A stretch of DNA of 64,000 bases from Gammaproteobacteria bacterium (lineage in GTDB: Bacteria; Pseudomonadota; Gammaproteobacteria; SZUA-152). This document shows, one piece after another, positions 8,763 to 17,106 of this stretch. Under the pieces are notes generated by a model, which saw only the letters and a program-made list of their open reading frames with translations, was not told the origin of the DNA and did not search any database. Made by a program: the position numbers and the translations under genes. Positions within the stretch are counted from its first letter, which is position 1. Each line of letters opens with the position of its first letter. The stretch covers positions 48,003-112,002 of the forward strand of contig JAVVEP010000002.1 in assembly GCA_032250735.1 (NCBI GenBank), given 5' to 3'.

Positions 8763-11705
8763 CTAAAGCCGGTTCACCGTAAGCCCCAGCTGCCCGCCAA
8801 GTTCTGCGTATTGTGGGCTGGTGATGATCGCTGTGCTGGCTATTTCGGGTTTCAGGTACGTCTCCCCAACGCGCAGTAAATCTTCCAGGCTGACCTCAAG
8901 GATGCGCCGGCGATGCTGTTGGCGTTGTTCCGCCGTGCGGCCATAGAGGGCACTGTGGAAGGCGTTTTTTGCCTCGCCGGCGGGGGAGGAGGGTTTGTCC
9001 AGCCCGCCGATGACACCGAGGATGGCCTCTTCCACCTGACGCCAGTCGTGTTTTTCGGACAACAGCCACTCCACCGAATGATCAAAGTCATTGAGTGTGT
9101 CGGTCAGACGTGGGTCACGGTAAGAATAGAAACGGAAGCTTGCGCTGTCGGCGTCATAGCCGGCACCGCCGCCATAGGCGCCGCCCTGTTCACGGATTAC
9201 GCGGTGCAGGAAGCCGTTGCGCAGGAAACCACCGAGCACACTCAGTGCGGCGGCATCCGGATGCGAGACGGGGACGACAGGATAGGCCCTGGCGCAGAAA
9301 TTGACGGAGGTGCTGGTGGTCCATAACTCCTTCACCGGCTCGCGTATCTCCGGCAACGAGATGCCGGTGAAACCGTCACTGTTCGGCGCCGACCACAGCG
9401 TCGCGCAATCGTTTTGCAGATCGTTGAGCGCCTCTTGCTCACCGATCAATAAAAACTGGCTCGGGCTGCGCTGTAACATATCGTGCAGCGTGGCCATTTT
9501 TTCCGCTAGCTGCTGGATGGCCGTGTGGTCATCCAGGGTGTCATCCAGTTGTTTGAGCGATTGGATGCCGTTGAGGCCTGATAGTCGTTGTTTAAGCGCC
9601 GCAGTCGGACTCATGCCGGCGCTGGCGGTTTGCATGGCGAGAGAATGGCCAAGCCCGGTGATGCTTTGCTCACGACTGGCGCGCAGCTGCGCCATCAGTT
9701 CGCGTATGCGGTCATGTTCATCAAACCGGGTCATGTGGAAAATGTCGCGTGCCAGTTCGTTAAACGGCACATGATTGCGCGCCAGCGCCTTGCCCGAGAG
9801 GATGAAGTGTCCTGATGATCGCTGTTCATTGTCGACCGCGCCACGTAAGGTGGTGTAGGCCCCAATGCCGCCGCTGACGCTGCTCTGCAAGGCCTGCATG
9901 ATGAGATAGTCACGGTCGCCGCAGCCGAGTTCAGTGAGGCAGTTGGTGTAATAGGGCATAACCTCGAGTAGCTCATCATCAAGTGCGGGAAGATCAACCA
10001 CCAGCTGTTGATAGATCAGGCCATTGGTGCCTTGTTCAAACAAGGCAGTGGAGCGGCCATTGAGCAATGTTGTGGTCCCGGTGGCAATGTGCATCTCTGC
10101 GGGCACGTCTTCGAGGCCGACTTTCGGCAGAAGGGTCTCGTCATCCTCCCGCTTCTGACGTTCCTCAAGCTGTTTCGCAAGCTCAATGATGTGTTGTTTT
10201 TCATTATCGCTGAGCGACTGTTTGATGGCGGCCAAACGGGCGGCCTCGGCGGCGTCGCGGCGGGCGGCCAACTGGGCGTCCGGTTTTAATGTCAGGCGGA
10301 TGCGGTGCGGATTGTCCAGCAACTGGCTCTGGATCAGCTTGGGAATAAATTGCGGATCCTGAATGTCGCTGCGCAACTGTTCCAGTACCGGTGTCAGGTT
10401 GAGTGCCGACAGGGCGTCGCCGTAATGTACGGCGGTGGTGATGGCGTCCAGAATCAATTGCAGGCCATAGGGGTAGCTGCCGCCACCGATCTCACGCTGC
10501 TCAATTTCCAGCTGGTGCAGCACGGATTCGATACGGTCCTGTGCTATGCCCTGTTCCACAATTTTCTGCAGGGTGTTGATGATGAGCGCCTCGATCGCCG
10601 CGGTGTTTTCGGGAGTGCAGCCTTCCAGGCCACAGACGAAGGTCATCTCCTTGTTGGAGTTATCGAGCCCACACAGGGGTGAGGGTGCCGTGCCCAGGTC
10701 GCTGGTCTCCAGCGCCTGTTGCAGCGGCGAGGCGCTGTCATCCAGCAGCACGCCGCTCAGGAGTTCAGCGGTTAAGGCGGCGCGCAGGTCGGTAGTGGGC
10801 CCCAGCAACCAGCTCATCACGACGTGGGTTTTGTGGCCATCCTGTTCGGACTCATCCAGGGCATAAAATTCTTCGACGTAGATAGGGGCGACCAGACGCT
10901 TTTCCGCCGGCACGTTGATACGAGTCTCTGCACGCTGAAAACGGCTGAGCACCCGGTCCTCAAATTGCTGCTGAAGCTCGGTTGCCGGAATATCTCCATA
11001 GGTCATGAAAATCGCGTTGGAGGGATGGTAGTGCTTCTGATAGAAGGCCTTGAGCTCGGCATAACTGAGATCGGGGATGTCGGCCGGTTCGCCACCGCTG
11101 TTGTAGTGGTAGGTGTTGGTCGGAAAGGTGTATTTGGTCAGGGTCTGCCACAGGGTGCTGATAGGCGAGCTCATGGCGCCTTTCATTTCGTTGAACACAA
11201 CGCCCTTGAAGGTCAGCTCGCTATTGGGGTCATTGGGGGTGGCAAATTCGATGCGGTGGCCTTCCTGTGCGAAGTCGAGTTCGTCCAGGCTGGAGAAAAA
11301 CACGGCATCGAGATACACATCCAGCAGATTAAAGAAGTCTTTCCGGTTTTGGCTGGCGAAGGGGTAGGCCGTCCAGTCACTGCTGGTGAAGGCGTTCATA
11401 AAGGTGTTGAGCGAGCGACGGATCATCATGAAAAAGGGGTCGCGCACCGGATAACGCTCGCTGCCGCAGAGCGCGGTGTGTTCCAGTATATGGGCAACGC
11501 CGGTGGAGTCGGTGGGTACGGTGCGCAGCGCGACCAGAAAGACATTTTCGGTGTTGTCGGCGGCGAGGTGGTAATGCTTTGCCCCGGTTTCAATGTGTTC
11601 AAACTCATCAATAGCCAGACTCAGGGATTCGATGTTTTGGCGGCGAAGATGGCGGAAGTTGGGGTGTGATTCGATCGTGCTGGGGATGCTTGCAGTTACG
11701 CTCAT
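8763..11705 (-). CDS. M16C-family zinc peptidase (presequence protease-like, insulinase family)
   Basis: A 980-residue protein with the inverted zinc motif HILEH at residues 72-76 and the distal glutamate in FNEMKG about 100 residues later. The sequence around TALCGSERYPVRDPFF and NAFTSSDWTAYPF is characteristic of the M16C branch (PreP/Cym1 and bacterial homologues), which has four half-domains on one chain and a central helical linker (M16C-associated domain, about residues 470-720). These enzymes degrade peptides of up to roughly 65 residues inside a closed chamber. No signal peptide is visible, so a cytoplasmic location is likely. It stands alone, convergent to cysC. Confidence 0.9.
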   Translation of the reverse strand: MSVTASIPSTIESHPNFRHLRRQNIESLSLAIDEFEHIETGAKHYHLAADNTENVFLVALRTVPTDSTGVAHILEHTALCGSERYPVRDPFFMMIRRSLNTFMNAFTSSDWTAYPFASQNRKDFFNLLDVYLDAVFFSSLDELDFAQEGHRIEFATPNDPNSELTFKGVVFNEMKGAMSSPISTLWQTLTKYTFPTNTYHYNSGGEPADIPDLSYAELKAFYQKHYHPSNAIFMTYGDIPATELQQQFEDRVLSRFQRAETRINVPAEKRLVAPIYVEEFYALDESEQDGHKTHVVMSWLLGPTTDLRAALTAELLSGVLLDDSASPLQQALETSDLGTAPSPLCGLDNSNKEMTFVCGLEGCTPENTAAIEALIINTLQKIVEQGIAQDRIESVLHQLEIEQREIGGGSYPYGLQLILDAITTAVHYGDALSALNLTPVLEQLRSDIQDPQFIPKLIQSQLLDNPHRIRLTLKPDAQLAARRDAAEAARLAAIKQSLSDNEKQHIIELAKQLEERQKREDDETLLPKVGLEDVPAEMHIATGTTTLLNGRSTALFEQGTNGLIYQQLVVDLPALDDELLEVMPYYTNCLTELGCGDRDYLIMQALQSSVSGGIGAYTTLRGAVDNEQRSSGHFILSGKALARNHVPFNELARDIFHMTRFDEHDRIRELMAQLRASREQSITGLGHSLAMQTASAGMSPTAALKQRLSGLNGIQSLKQLDDTLDDHTAIQQLAEKMATLHDMLQRSPSQFLLIGEQEALNDLQNDCATLWSAPNSDGFTGISLPEIREPVKELWTTSTSVNFCARAYPVVPVSHPDAAALSVLGGFLRNGFLHRVIREQGGAYGGGAGYDADSASFRFYSYRDPRLTDTLNDFDHSVEWLLSEKHDWRQVEEAILGVIGGLDKPSSPAGEAKNAFHSALYGRTAEQRQQHRRRILEVSLEDLLRVGETYLKPEIASTAIITSPQYAELGGQLGLTVNRL

Positions 11706-11798
11706 TAAGGATTCCGTTGTGTAGTGTCTGGTTTGCTCAAGAACCGGAGAAATAGAGGTGTGAAAGGGTAACGTAGTGTCCGAGCTTGCACCACCGGC

Positions 11799-12668
11799 CT
11801 ATTGAGGAAGTTTGAGTGTGCCCAATAATTTCGCGTAGGCGGTAAGGTGGGCCCATTCCTGCTTTATCTGTGCGGGATCTTCTTTGATGGGGTTGAGGGC
11901 AAAGAGATCGTCGATCACGTATTGCATGGAGAGTAACACGGCCGCGCCGGGCACGTCGGCCAGTGTTTCGGTGGCATCCTGCTTGCGGGTGAATTTTTTG
12001 TCCAGGTTCAGGTCTTTTGCCATCTGTCGTAATTGGCTCATCTTCAATACGGTCAATCGCTGCGCCAGGGGAATGTGTCGGCCCTTGCGCGCGATGCCGG
12101 ACTGGGCCAGAGATTCCATGATCTTGCGGTCAGGGTCAAAGGGCGGTACGTGTAAGGTGATGGACGGCTCACGGGCGGCATAATGGGCAAACAAAAGTTC
12201 AAAACTGTGACCACCAAAGCGTGACATAAGTTCTCGGGTGATCAGGCGTGGAGAGCCTGGCGTCGCTGATAATAGCTCCCGTTGCTCGTCTTTGGTGAGC
12301 GCGGCCAGCCGCAGTCCGGCCGGCAGGGGAATGTTGCCTTTTTCAGCGGGTGTGGCCTGAATCTGGGCGATACATTCATTGAGTTCGATGAACCCGGGCC
12401 GGTTAAAGGCGAGAAAGGCGGTGAGCGCGCCCACATCATTCTGGCCAATCAGCTGTTTGAGTTGTTCAATGGCCCGGTCATCCAGCCCGCTCACCGACAG
12501 CCCTTCGACCAGCGGTCGGCCGCGGGGGCGTGGAGGCGGGGCGGGGGGTGCGGCCTGGGGTAGTTCGGCAGGCTGGTCCGGGGGAGTGACGCGGCTGAGT
12601 AGGCGCTGCACGGCGAGCAATGCTAGGATGGCGCTCATGACGATCAGTAGTGGTGCAGCATTCAGCAT
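11799..12668 (-). CDS. Hypothetical protein with one N-terminal membrane helix
   Basis: I do not recognise this 289-residue protein. It begins with a single hydrophobic helix (about residues 5-22), then a Pro-rich linker with PPAPPPRPRGRP, then a soluble mostly helical domain of about 230 residues rich in Leu, Ala and charged residues. No catalytic motif is evident. The arrangement fits an inner-membrane-anchored cytoplasmic or periplasmic protein. It lies 93 bases upstream of the M16C gene on the same strand and could be co-transcribed with it. Confidence 0.6.
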   Translation of the reverse strand: MLNAAPLLIVMSAILALLAVQRLLSRVTPPDQPAELPQAAPPAPPPRPRGRPLVEGLSVSGLDDRAIEQLKQLIGQNDVGALTAFLAFNRPGFIELNECIAQIQATPAEKGNIPLPAGLRLAALTKDEQRELLSATPGSPRLITRELMSRFGGHSFELLFAHYAAREPSITLHVPPFDPDRKIMESLAQSGIARKGRHIPLAQRLTVLKMSQLRQMAKDLNLDKKFTRKQDATETLADVPGAAVLLSMQYVIDDLFALNPIKEDPAQIKQEWAHLTAYAKLLGTLKLPQ

Positions 12669-12989
12669 GGTGTTGGTGGGACAGTCTCTCGTAGTGATTA
12701 TTGCTTGCGTGAGGCGCGTCGTTGCGCACAGCCGGCATTATATACCCGATACCGGTAAATGGGGCGGCACTGGTGGTGATGGGCAGTCGGCCCGCGTCTA
12801 TGTAGTATCGCGCCGTGAGATCGCGCCAGGGGGATTGCTCAAAGATGCAGCACAAATCATTCAGGTTTACTGGGGCTGGACGATATATAAATCAGGGTAC
12901 TGTTCAGACCATTGCGAGACAGATATAAATTAATGATTAATATACAGTAGCTTATAGTACGTATGTAAAGTGATTGATAGGAGGCAGAC
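12669..12989. other. Divergent intergenic region, 321 bp
   Basis: This gap separates the minus-strand hypothetical gene from the small plus-strand gene at 12990. The last 120 bases are AT-rich and end in GGAGG before the small gene. I see no RNA gene or convincing reading frame; it probably holds promoters for both genes. Confidence 0.4.
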
Positions 12990-13196
12990 ATGGACATTAG
13001 TGGTGTGCAAACCCCGGCGGTAGCTGAGGTACAGCCAACGCCTCCTCGGGATGCCCAGTTGGAAACGGCCGTTCGAGAGACGTCACAGAGTGAGGCCCAG
13101 CAGAATGCGACGAGTTCTGATTCGGGTGGTGACAGGGGGGCTCCGGCCCGTGATGCGTCTTCCACAGTTGGCCGTCATATCGACGAACGCGCCTAG
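12990..13196 (+). CDS. Small hydrophilic protein of unknown function (68 aa)
   Basis: This short gene has a near-perfect ribosome binding site (AGGAGG, 7 bases before ATG) and is followed after about 35 bases by a strong terminator, so it looks like a real single-gene transcript. The product starts MDISGVQTPAVAEVQ and is rich in Ser, Ala, Glu, Gln and Asp with no hydrophobic segment; it is probably disordered. No family is recognised. Short proteins with an MDxSG-like start occur among motility-related genes, but I cannot support that here. Confidence 0.6.
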   Translation: MDISGVQTPAVAEVQPTPPRDAQLETAVRETSQSEAQQNATSSDSGGDRGAPARDASSTVGRHIDERA

Positions 13197-13233
13197 CATT
13201 TTCGTCCGGACCGCACTGGTCCAGTAACAGAAG

Positions 13234-13267
13234 ATCCCGTGATGCCCCCGCATCGCGGGATTTTTTT
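13234..13267 (+). terminator. Rho-independent terminator
   Basis: The stem atcccgtgatgc / gcatcgcgggat (one wobble) has a CCCC loop and is followed by seven T residues. It ends the small gene at 12990-13196. Confidence 0.9.
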
Positions 13268-13454
13268 ATGGCCATTTTTACAATAAATAGAATGGCTTGA
13301 GACTGGTTTCTAATCCTGTCTGTTGCATGTTGTGGTGCAACAGCTAACGGCCGTTCACCCAGATGTGGATGTGGGTGAGCGATATACATCGCCATGGATT
13401 GCCGTGCCAGCGGCCTTTCAGGCTGACTATGACAGGCTAGGTGATGACAGGCTC

Positions 13455-13805
13455 CTAGGCACCGGGCCTGGCCGCGTAATCGTAGTATTTGGTGTCCCTG
13501 CGACGACGTGCATTGCGCTGGGTAATCACCCCCCTTTTCCGAAACCCCGCCGCCAGAATGACGGGGTCCATCCCGGGTTTCAGGTATTCGATCCGGCAGG
13601 CGCCGCGCCCGGGGCCGCCTTCGAAATATTGACCAAAGATGATCTCGCCGTTGTTTTCGATGACGGCAAATACGCCGTCCAGCAACGGAAAGCCTGGATC
13701 GACGATGATGATGTGCCCGTCCTCGAATTCGGGGGACATGCTGTCACCGATCACCTGCAATGCAAAGGCCTCCATCCCTTCAGAGCTACAGCCTGTTTGT
13801 GCCAT
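13455..13805 (-). CDS. S24/LexA-like peptidase-fold protein, no DNA-binding domain
   Basis: This 116-residue protein contains ALQVIGDSMSPEFEDGHIIIVDPG, the LexA/UmuD/S24 core with the nucleophile Ser in GDSM. No helix-turn-helix precedes it. In LexA and UmuD a catalytic Lys follows about 35-40 residues later in a (T)VK(K/R)L strand; here the matching strand reads IIFGQYFEG, so the Lys appears to be Gly or Gln. The protein may therefore be an inactive relative. The tail is basic and Tyr-rich. It lies 12 bases downstream of yheU on the same strand and may be co-transcribed. Confidence 0.65.
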   Translation of the reverse strand: MAQTGCSSEGMEAFALQVIGDSMSPEFEDGHIIIVDPGFPLLDGVFAVIENNGEIIFGQYFEGGPGRGACRIEYLKPGMDPVILAAGFRKRGVITQRNARRRRDTKYYDYAARPGA

Positions 13806-13817
13806 GGTCTTTTTACC

Positions 13818-14078
13818 TCATGAGTCGGTGGTGTTGTCTGCCGTGGTTGCCGCAGCCTCGAACTTTTGCGCCTCTGCGGCCGACAGGATAGTGCAGGTCT
13901 CGGTCGCCGCATCAAACACAATAAAGGCATCCTCTTTCGCCAGCTGGCCAATGACCTGCTGTACCTTCTGCTGCAGCGAGGTCTCGTGTTCACCGTAATC
14001 GGTACCCCCGCGGGTGACAAATTCCTCCACCAGGGAGTACAGGGTATCGGGGGATAATTGCTGGTGGGGGATTTTCAT
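13818..14078 (-). CDS. YheU family (UPF0270) protein
   Basis: The segment MKIPHQQLSPDTLYSLVEEF, then TRGGTDYGEHETSLQQKV and a run through DAFIVFDAATETCTIL, follows the YheU family throughout. The ATG at 14078 gives the usual family start; an upstream in-frame ATG at 14111 would add 11 non-conserved residues. The family is small, cytoplasmic and of unknown biochemical role. Here the C-terminus extends about 20 residues past the conserved domain (AEAQKFEAAATTADN). Confidence 0.85.
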   Translation of the reverse strand: MKIPHQQLSPDTLYSLVEEFVTRGGTDYGEHETSLQQKVQQVIGQLAKEDAFIVFDAATETCTILSAAEAQKFEAAATTADNTTDS

Positions 14079-14336
14079 AACGGTTGCGTCGATCAGGTAC
14101 AGGCGGGCCAACGATCAGGAGGCGATTATAACAGGTTCATTGGCGTCATTGAGCCACGGACGGTGGTGAAGTGCTAGTAGCACATTGGCTGGACATATCA
14201 GTGAATCGGATGAGGGGCAGGTACGCTATCGATAAATTTTTTGCATTAATGAGATGAATGGTTTATCACTACAACCTGTGGTTTTATTTCGCCATTAATG
14301 GTGCCATGCGCTGTGCATTTTCAGGATAAGGAGCTG

Positions 14337-14527
14337 AGAGCCTGTGAAAAAATCGTCGACCTACTGCGGACGTCGCGTTTCGGCTGCAACGGCGTTGCGC
14401 TACGTGAAAACGGCAGTCATTTGGTTCACCAAACTCCCTTGTTTTCATGGTGCGCGCCTTGTTTCGCTCGAAGTTTCGCTTGAAAATCGACGCCCTCGCT
14501 ACGGCCGTCGATTTTTTCACAGGCTCT
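14337..14527. repeat. Full-length copy B of the inverted-repeat element (MITE-like)
   Basis: This 191-bp element starts AGAGCCTGTGAAAAAATCG and ends with the reverse complement CGATTTTTTCACAGGCTCT. The interior has a second inverted pair around GCGCTACGTGAAAAC, decayed in this copy. It is about 80-85% alike to copy C at 15710. It ends 18 bases before the ATG of the Sel1 gene and, read through in that frame, would add a spurious N-terminal extension to it. Confidence 0.88.
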
Positions 14528-14545
14528 GAGTTGTTGGTGAGCAAG

Positions 14546-15079
14546 ATGCATATCGGTGGCGCATTGTTGTTGCTGTTCTGTGTCAGTCAGCCGTCAGTGG
14601 CGTTTGAGGGTGACTATATTTGGGATGAGCGCTTTAAGGCCGGTCTGGCGCAGGCCCGCTCCGGCCAGGCCGATGACCAGTATGCCCTGGGCGACATGTA
14701 CTTCCGCGGCCGCGGTACTCCTACCGATCACGCCCAGGCGCTGCACTGGTTTTTGCTGGCGGCAGAGCAGGGACACCAGCAGGCGGCCTACAAGGTCGGT
14801 TATCTCTTGTTGTATGGCGAGAAGCTGGAACATGCGCCCGCCAGGGCGCTCGACTGGTTTCGTCGTTCGGCGCTGGCCGGGCACGTGCCGGCACAGTACG
14901 AGCTGGGTAAGCTGCTTTTCTCCGGCAGGGCGGGGCCGCGCGACAAGGCCCGGGCGTTAAAGTGGTTGGGTAAGGCCAAAGCGGCGAAATATGCTCCCGC
15001 TGAGGCCGAGTTCAGGCAAACCGTGAGCCGCTTGATCAAGCAGCAAACAGAACAACAGGGTACAACATCCCCGCGTTAA
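14546..15079 (+). CDS. Secreted Sel1-repeat (TPR-like) protein
   Basis: From the ATG at 14546 the 177-residue product has a signal peptide (MHIGGALLLLFCVSQPSVAFEG) and then about three to four Sel1-like repeats, seen as (A)xxxLGxMYFxGxG...A..W...AA..GH patterns. Sel1 repeats are periplasmic protein-protein scaffolds. A longer in-frame opening reaches back to 14447 but that part is the transposon-like repeat, so the signal-peptide start is preferred. The promoter must lie inside or upstream of the repeat, which ends 18 bases before the gene. Confidence 0.8.
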   Translation: MHIGGALLLLFCVSQPSVAFEGDYIWDERFKAGLAQARSGQADDQYALGDMYFRGRGTPTDHAQALHWFLLAAEQGHQQAAYKVGYLLLYGEKLEHAPARALDWFRRSALAGHVPAQYELGKLLFSGRAGPRDKARALKWLGKAKAAKYAPAEAEFRQTVSRLIKQQTEQQGTTSPR

Positions 15080-15170
15080 GGCCTGTGCGGATACCGCCTA
15101 TACTGGCTGGCGGTGTGATAAGTGAGGCCGGGTGATTGCGCAGGTTGTTTGCGCAGTGTGTGAGTAGACG

Positions 15171-15455
15171 TTAGGCCGGTTGTTTGAGTAGGTAGTGCTT
15201 TTCGATGTCTTCGGTGATGTGCCAGGTACAGGTCATTCCGGCCGGAAAGCGGACCAGATCGCCACGTTCAATGCTGACCGGTTCGCCGTCAGCCGGGGTG
15301 ATTACCGCGGCACCCTCAAGGATGTAACACACCTCATCGGTATCGTAGGACCATTCAAAGGTCGAGATCTCCTTCTTCCAGATGGGCCAGCAATCCACGT
15401 CCATGGCGTCCAGTTTGATGGGGGTCACGTTGTGCTCGATGGTGATTTCGGTCAT
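15171..15455 (-). CDS. Small cupin-domain protein (DUF861 / Cupin_3 type)
   Basis: A 94-residue single cupin of the type related to ureidoglycine aminohydrolase. The conserved WPIWxxExSTFEWSYDxDEVCYILEG run and the later ERGDLVRFPAGMTCTWHI are readable. Small cupins with this motif pair are usually metal-binding or sugar-binding folds with unknown substrates. It is monocistronic and stands between the Sel1 gene and element copy C. Confidence 0.8.
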   Translation of the reverse strand: MTEITIEHNVTPIKLDAMDVDCWPIWKKEISTFEWSYDTDEVCYILEGAAVITPADGEPVSIERGDLVRFPAGMTCTWHITEDIEKHYLLKQPA

Positions 15456-15709
15456 GGTCCGGTTCTCAGTGAATAAAGGTGGGTGCGGCGCAAATTATAC
15501 CCGTGTTGCTGTGGGGAGGGTAAGTATGCGTCTCTGGAGGCCCTGACAGCCGCTTCATTTTCCGACACTTACGCCGATAAGCTGAGGCAGGATATTATGG
15601 GGTATAAGCGGGTGGAAGAAGGGTGCGCAAACGGTGTGCAGGGGAGGGGGAGTGCCGGCGGCTGACAGGCTTCGTGCGGTTGCGGTGTTTCGCCTTAGCG
15701 AGTGTGTTG
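15456..15709. other. Intergenic region, 254 bp
   Basis: G-rich sequence upstream of the cupin gene and left of element copy C. It contains no open frame with a plausible start and no RNA gene that I can see. Confidence 0.3.
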
Positions 15710-15888
15710 AGAGCCCGTGAAAAAATCGCCAGCCTACTGCGGGCGCCGCTTTGCGGCTGCAACGGCGTTGCGCTACGTGAAAACGGCGGTCATTTGGTCC
15801 ACCAAACTCCCTTGTTTTCACGTAGCGCGCCTTGTTTCGCTCGCAAATCGACGCCCTCGCTACGGCTGTCGAATTTTTCACAGGCTCT
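15710..15888. repeat. Full-length copy C of the inverted-repeat element (MITE-like)
   Basis: This 179-bp copy has ends AGAGCCCGTGAAAAAATCG and GAATTTTTCACAGGCTCT and a perfect internal inverted pair GCGCTACGTGAAAAC / GTTTTCACGTAGCGC. It ends 8 bases before the ATG of the PilZ gene at 15897. Its antisense strand has a fortuitous open frame shared with copy B. Confidence 0.88.
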
Positions 15889-15896
15889 GAGTCGGT

Positions 15897-16211
15897 ATGG
15901 CGAGCATGATGGACGACAAGCCTAAAAATAAGCGCGTATTTCCCCGCATCACCGTAACCTGCCCGGTCCTGTATCGGCAATCCGCCAACAAACGCTGGCA
16001 GGTCGCCCGTCTGGTGGACTTTTCCGCCACCGGTGTCTGCATGATCTGTGACGAAAATCTCCCCGAGCAGGCCGAGGTCTCGATCCAGATAAAGCCGGGC
16101 AGCCAGAAAACGGTGCCCGCCATCTCCGCCTCCGGGATCGTGGTGCGTTGTCAGGTCAACGCCGAGCACCGCTTCGAGGTCTCCTGCAAGATCCTCAAGG
16201 TGTATCGGTAG
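15897..16211 (+). CDS. PilZ-domain protein (104 aa)
   Basis: The protein is a single PilZ domain with the c-di-GMP binding signatures RVFPRI (RxxxR-like) near residue 13 and DFSATGVCM (D/NxSxxG) near residue 41, followed by an alternating strand region ending in RCQVNAEHRFEVSCKI. It has no output domain, so it probably acts by binding a partner. Start ATG at 15897 or 15906; both lie just after element copy C. A longer paralogue follows at 16544. Confidence 0.85.
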   Translation: MASMMDDKPKNKRVFPRITVTCPVLYRQSANKRWQVARLVDFSATGVCMICDENLPEQAEVSIQIKPGSQKTVPAISASGIVVRCQVNAEHRFEVSCKILKVYR

Positions 16212-16543
16212 TCACACGAATTTTCTCTCCGCGAATCTGATGGCACACATTTCCTTGCTGGCCACTTGACCGCGCCAGGCCTTTGGCCCGATCAACGCCT
16301 TATCCAGTATCTGTTCAGCCCAATTACTACCTGCATCCCCTAATCTGCGCGATTATCCTGCGAAGGTATGAAGTGGTCGGCCTAAATATCTAAATCAGCA
16401 ATAAGAATAATATTTTAAGATTTCGCGATATCGGCCGACACAGTGGCTGTAGGGCGTCACTGTGTCTGGTGATGGGGGGCAAGCGTTGTACCCGCTAACG
16501 GTACTCAAACGGAATTTCAGCGTTTAATAGGTGAGGGGGTGTT
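16212..16543. other. Intergenic region between two PilZ genes, 332 bp
   Basis: It contains an AT-rich block (16380-16430), the inverted repeat at 16437-16466 and GAGGGGG just before the next gene. It probably carries the promoter and leader of the second PilZ gene. No open frame is supported. Confidence 0.4.
16437..16466. promoter_or_regulatory. Inverted repeat upstream of second PilZ gene
   Basis: GACACAGTG and CACTGTGTC form a perfect 9-bp inverted pair around a 12-base centre, with no T tract after it. It may be an operator or a leader hairpin, 78 bases before the start codon. Confidence 0.45.
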
Positions 16544-16918
16544 ATGTCGATACCGTATCAGGGGCAGGAACACTCCGCCGGTGGCGCCGAGCGCAGGATG
16601 TTTCCCCGCATTGTGGCCAGCTGTCCGGTACGTTATGCGCACCGGCCTGGGCTAGCGCATGAACACTTCGCGGAAGGCCACTGGGAAAACGCCGACCTGT
16701 GCGACTATTCCGCAACGGGCGTGCGTATGGTCTGCGACAATACCCTGTTGCAGGACACCAAAATCAATCTTGAGCTGCTGCCGGGAACTATGCGGCGCGT
16801 GCCCCGGATTGTCGCGGAAGCGGTGGTGGTGCGATGTGGCTTGCGGGATGATCACCGCTATGAGATTGCCTGCAAGCTCACCAGGGTGAGGCCCAGCAAA
16901 CAAAATAGTCGTGGATGA
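16544..16918 (+). CDS. PilZ-domain protein (124 aa), paralogue of the one at 15897
   Basis: The product has RRMFPRIVASCPVRY and DYSATGVRMVCD, the two PilZ c-di-GMP motifs, and an ending VVRCGLRDDHRYEIACKLTRV that parallels the first PilZ protein. It is about 20 residues longer, with an N-terminal tail and a loop after the first strand. The ribosome site GTGAGGGGG precedes the ATG. The stop codon touches the left direct repeat of the tRNA-Arg-associated insert, so the insert landed exactly at the gene end. Confidence 0.85.
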   Translation: MSIPYQGQEHSAGGAERRMFPRIVASCPVRYAHRPGLAHEHFAEGHWENADLCDYSATGVRMVCDNTLLQDTKINLELLPGTMRRVPRIVAEAVVVRCGLRDDHRYEIACKLTRVRPSKQNSRG

Positions 16919-16960
16919 TTGGTGCCCCGGAGACGATTCGAACGTCCGACCTATCCCTTA
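16918..16960. repeat. Distal attachment-site copy: 43 bp of the tRNA-Arg 3' half
   Basis: These 43 bases are identical to 18123-18165, which is the 3' half of the tRNA-Arg gene from the anticodon loop through CCA plus three bases. The rest of the tRNA is missing here. A duplicated tRNA 3' half at the far end of an insert is the usual scar of tyrosine-recombinase integration. Confidence 0.9.
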
Positions 16961-17003
16961 CTGATTTGTGATCAATCAGCCTGCCGCAAAAGCGGTTATA
17001 TCC

Positions 17004-17035
17004 CCCGCCAAGGATTGTCCGAGGCGGGTTTTTTT
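17004..17035 (+). terminator. Rho-independent terminator beside the insert's left end
   Basis: CCCGCC and GGCGGG form a 6-bp GC stem with a 13-base loop, followed by seven T residues. It may stop plus-strand transcription from the PilZ gene running into the toxin-antitoxin pair. Confidence 0.75.
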
Positions 17036-17106
17036 ATGCCATCGGCATCTGCTTGTAGCTACGCCGCCAGCTATGGCAATGGGCGCGAAATCGGGCTTAG
17101 GTTGCT

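Noticed and set aside
10824-11669. A 281-codon plus-strand frame opposite the M16C gene
   Set aside because: The minus-strand frame carries the HILEH zinc motif and continuous homology; the other is a shadow.
14447-14545. N-terminal extension of the Sel1 protein
   Set aside because: The extension is encoded by the inverted-repeat element; the ATG at 14546 gives a proper signal peptide.
14284-16169. Two minus-strand frames (14284-14544 and 15555-16169) sharing similar peptides, first taken for paralogous small proteins
   Set aside because: The shared peptide is only the translation of the repeated element, and the frames lack starts and ribosome sites.
16918-16960. A second, independent tRNA-Arg gene
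   Set aside because: Only the 3' half is present; the sequence leaves the tRNA at the anticodon loop and cannot form the D arm or acceptor stem.
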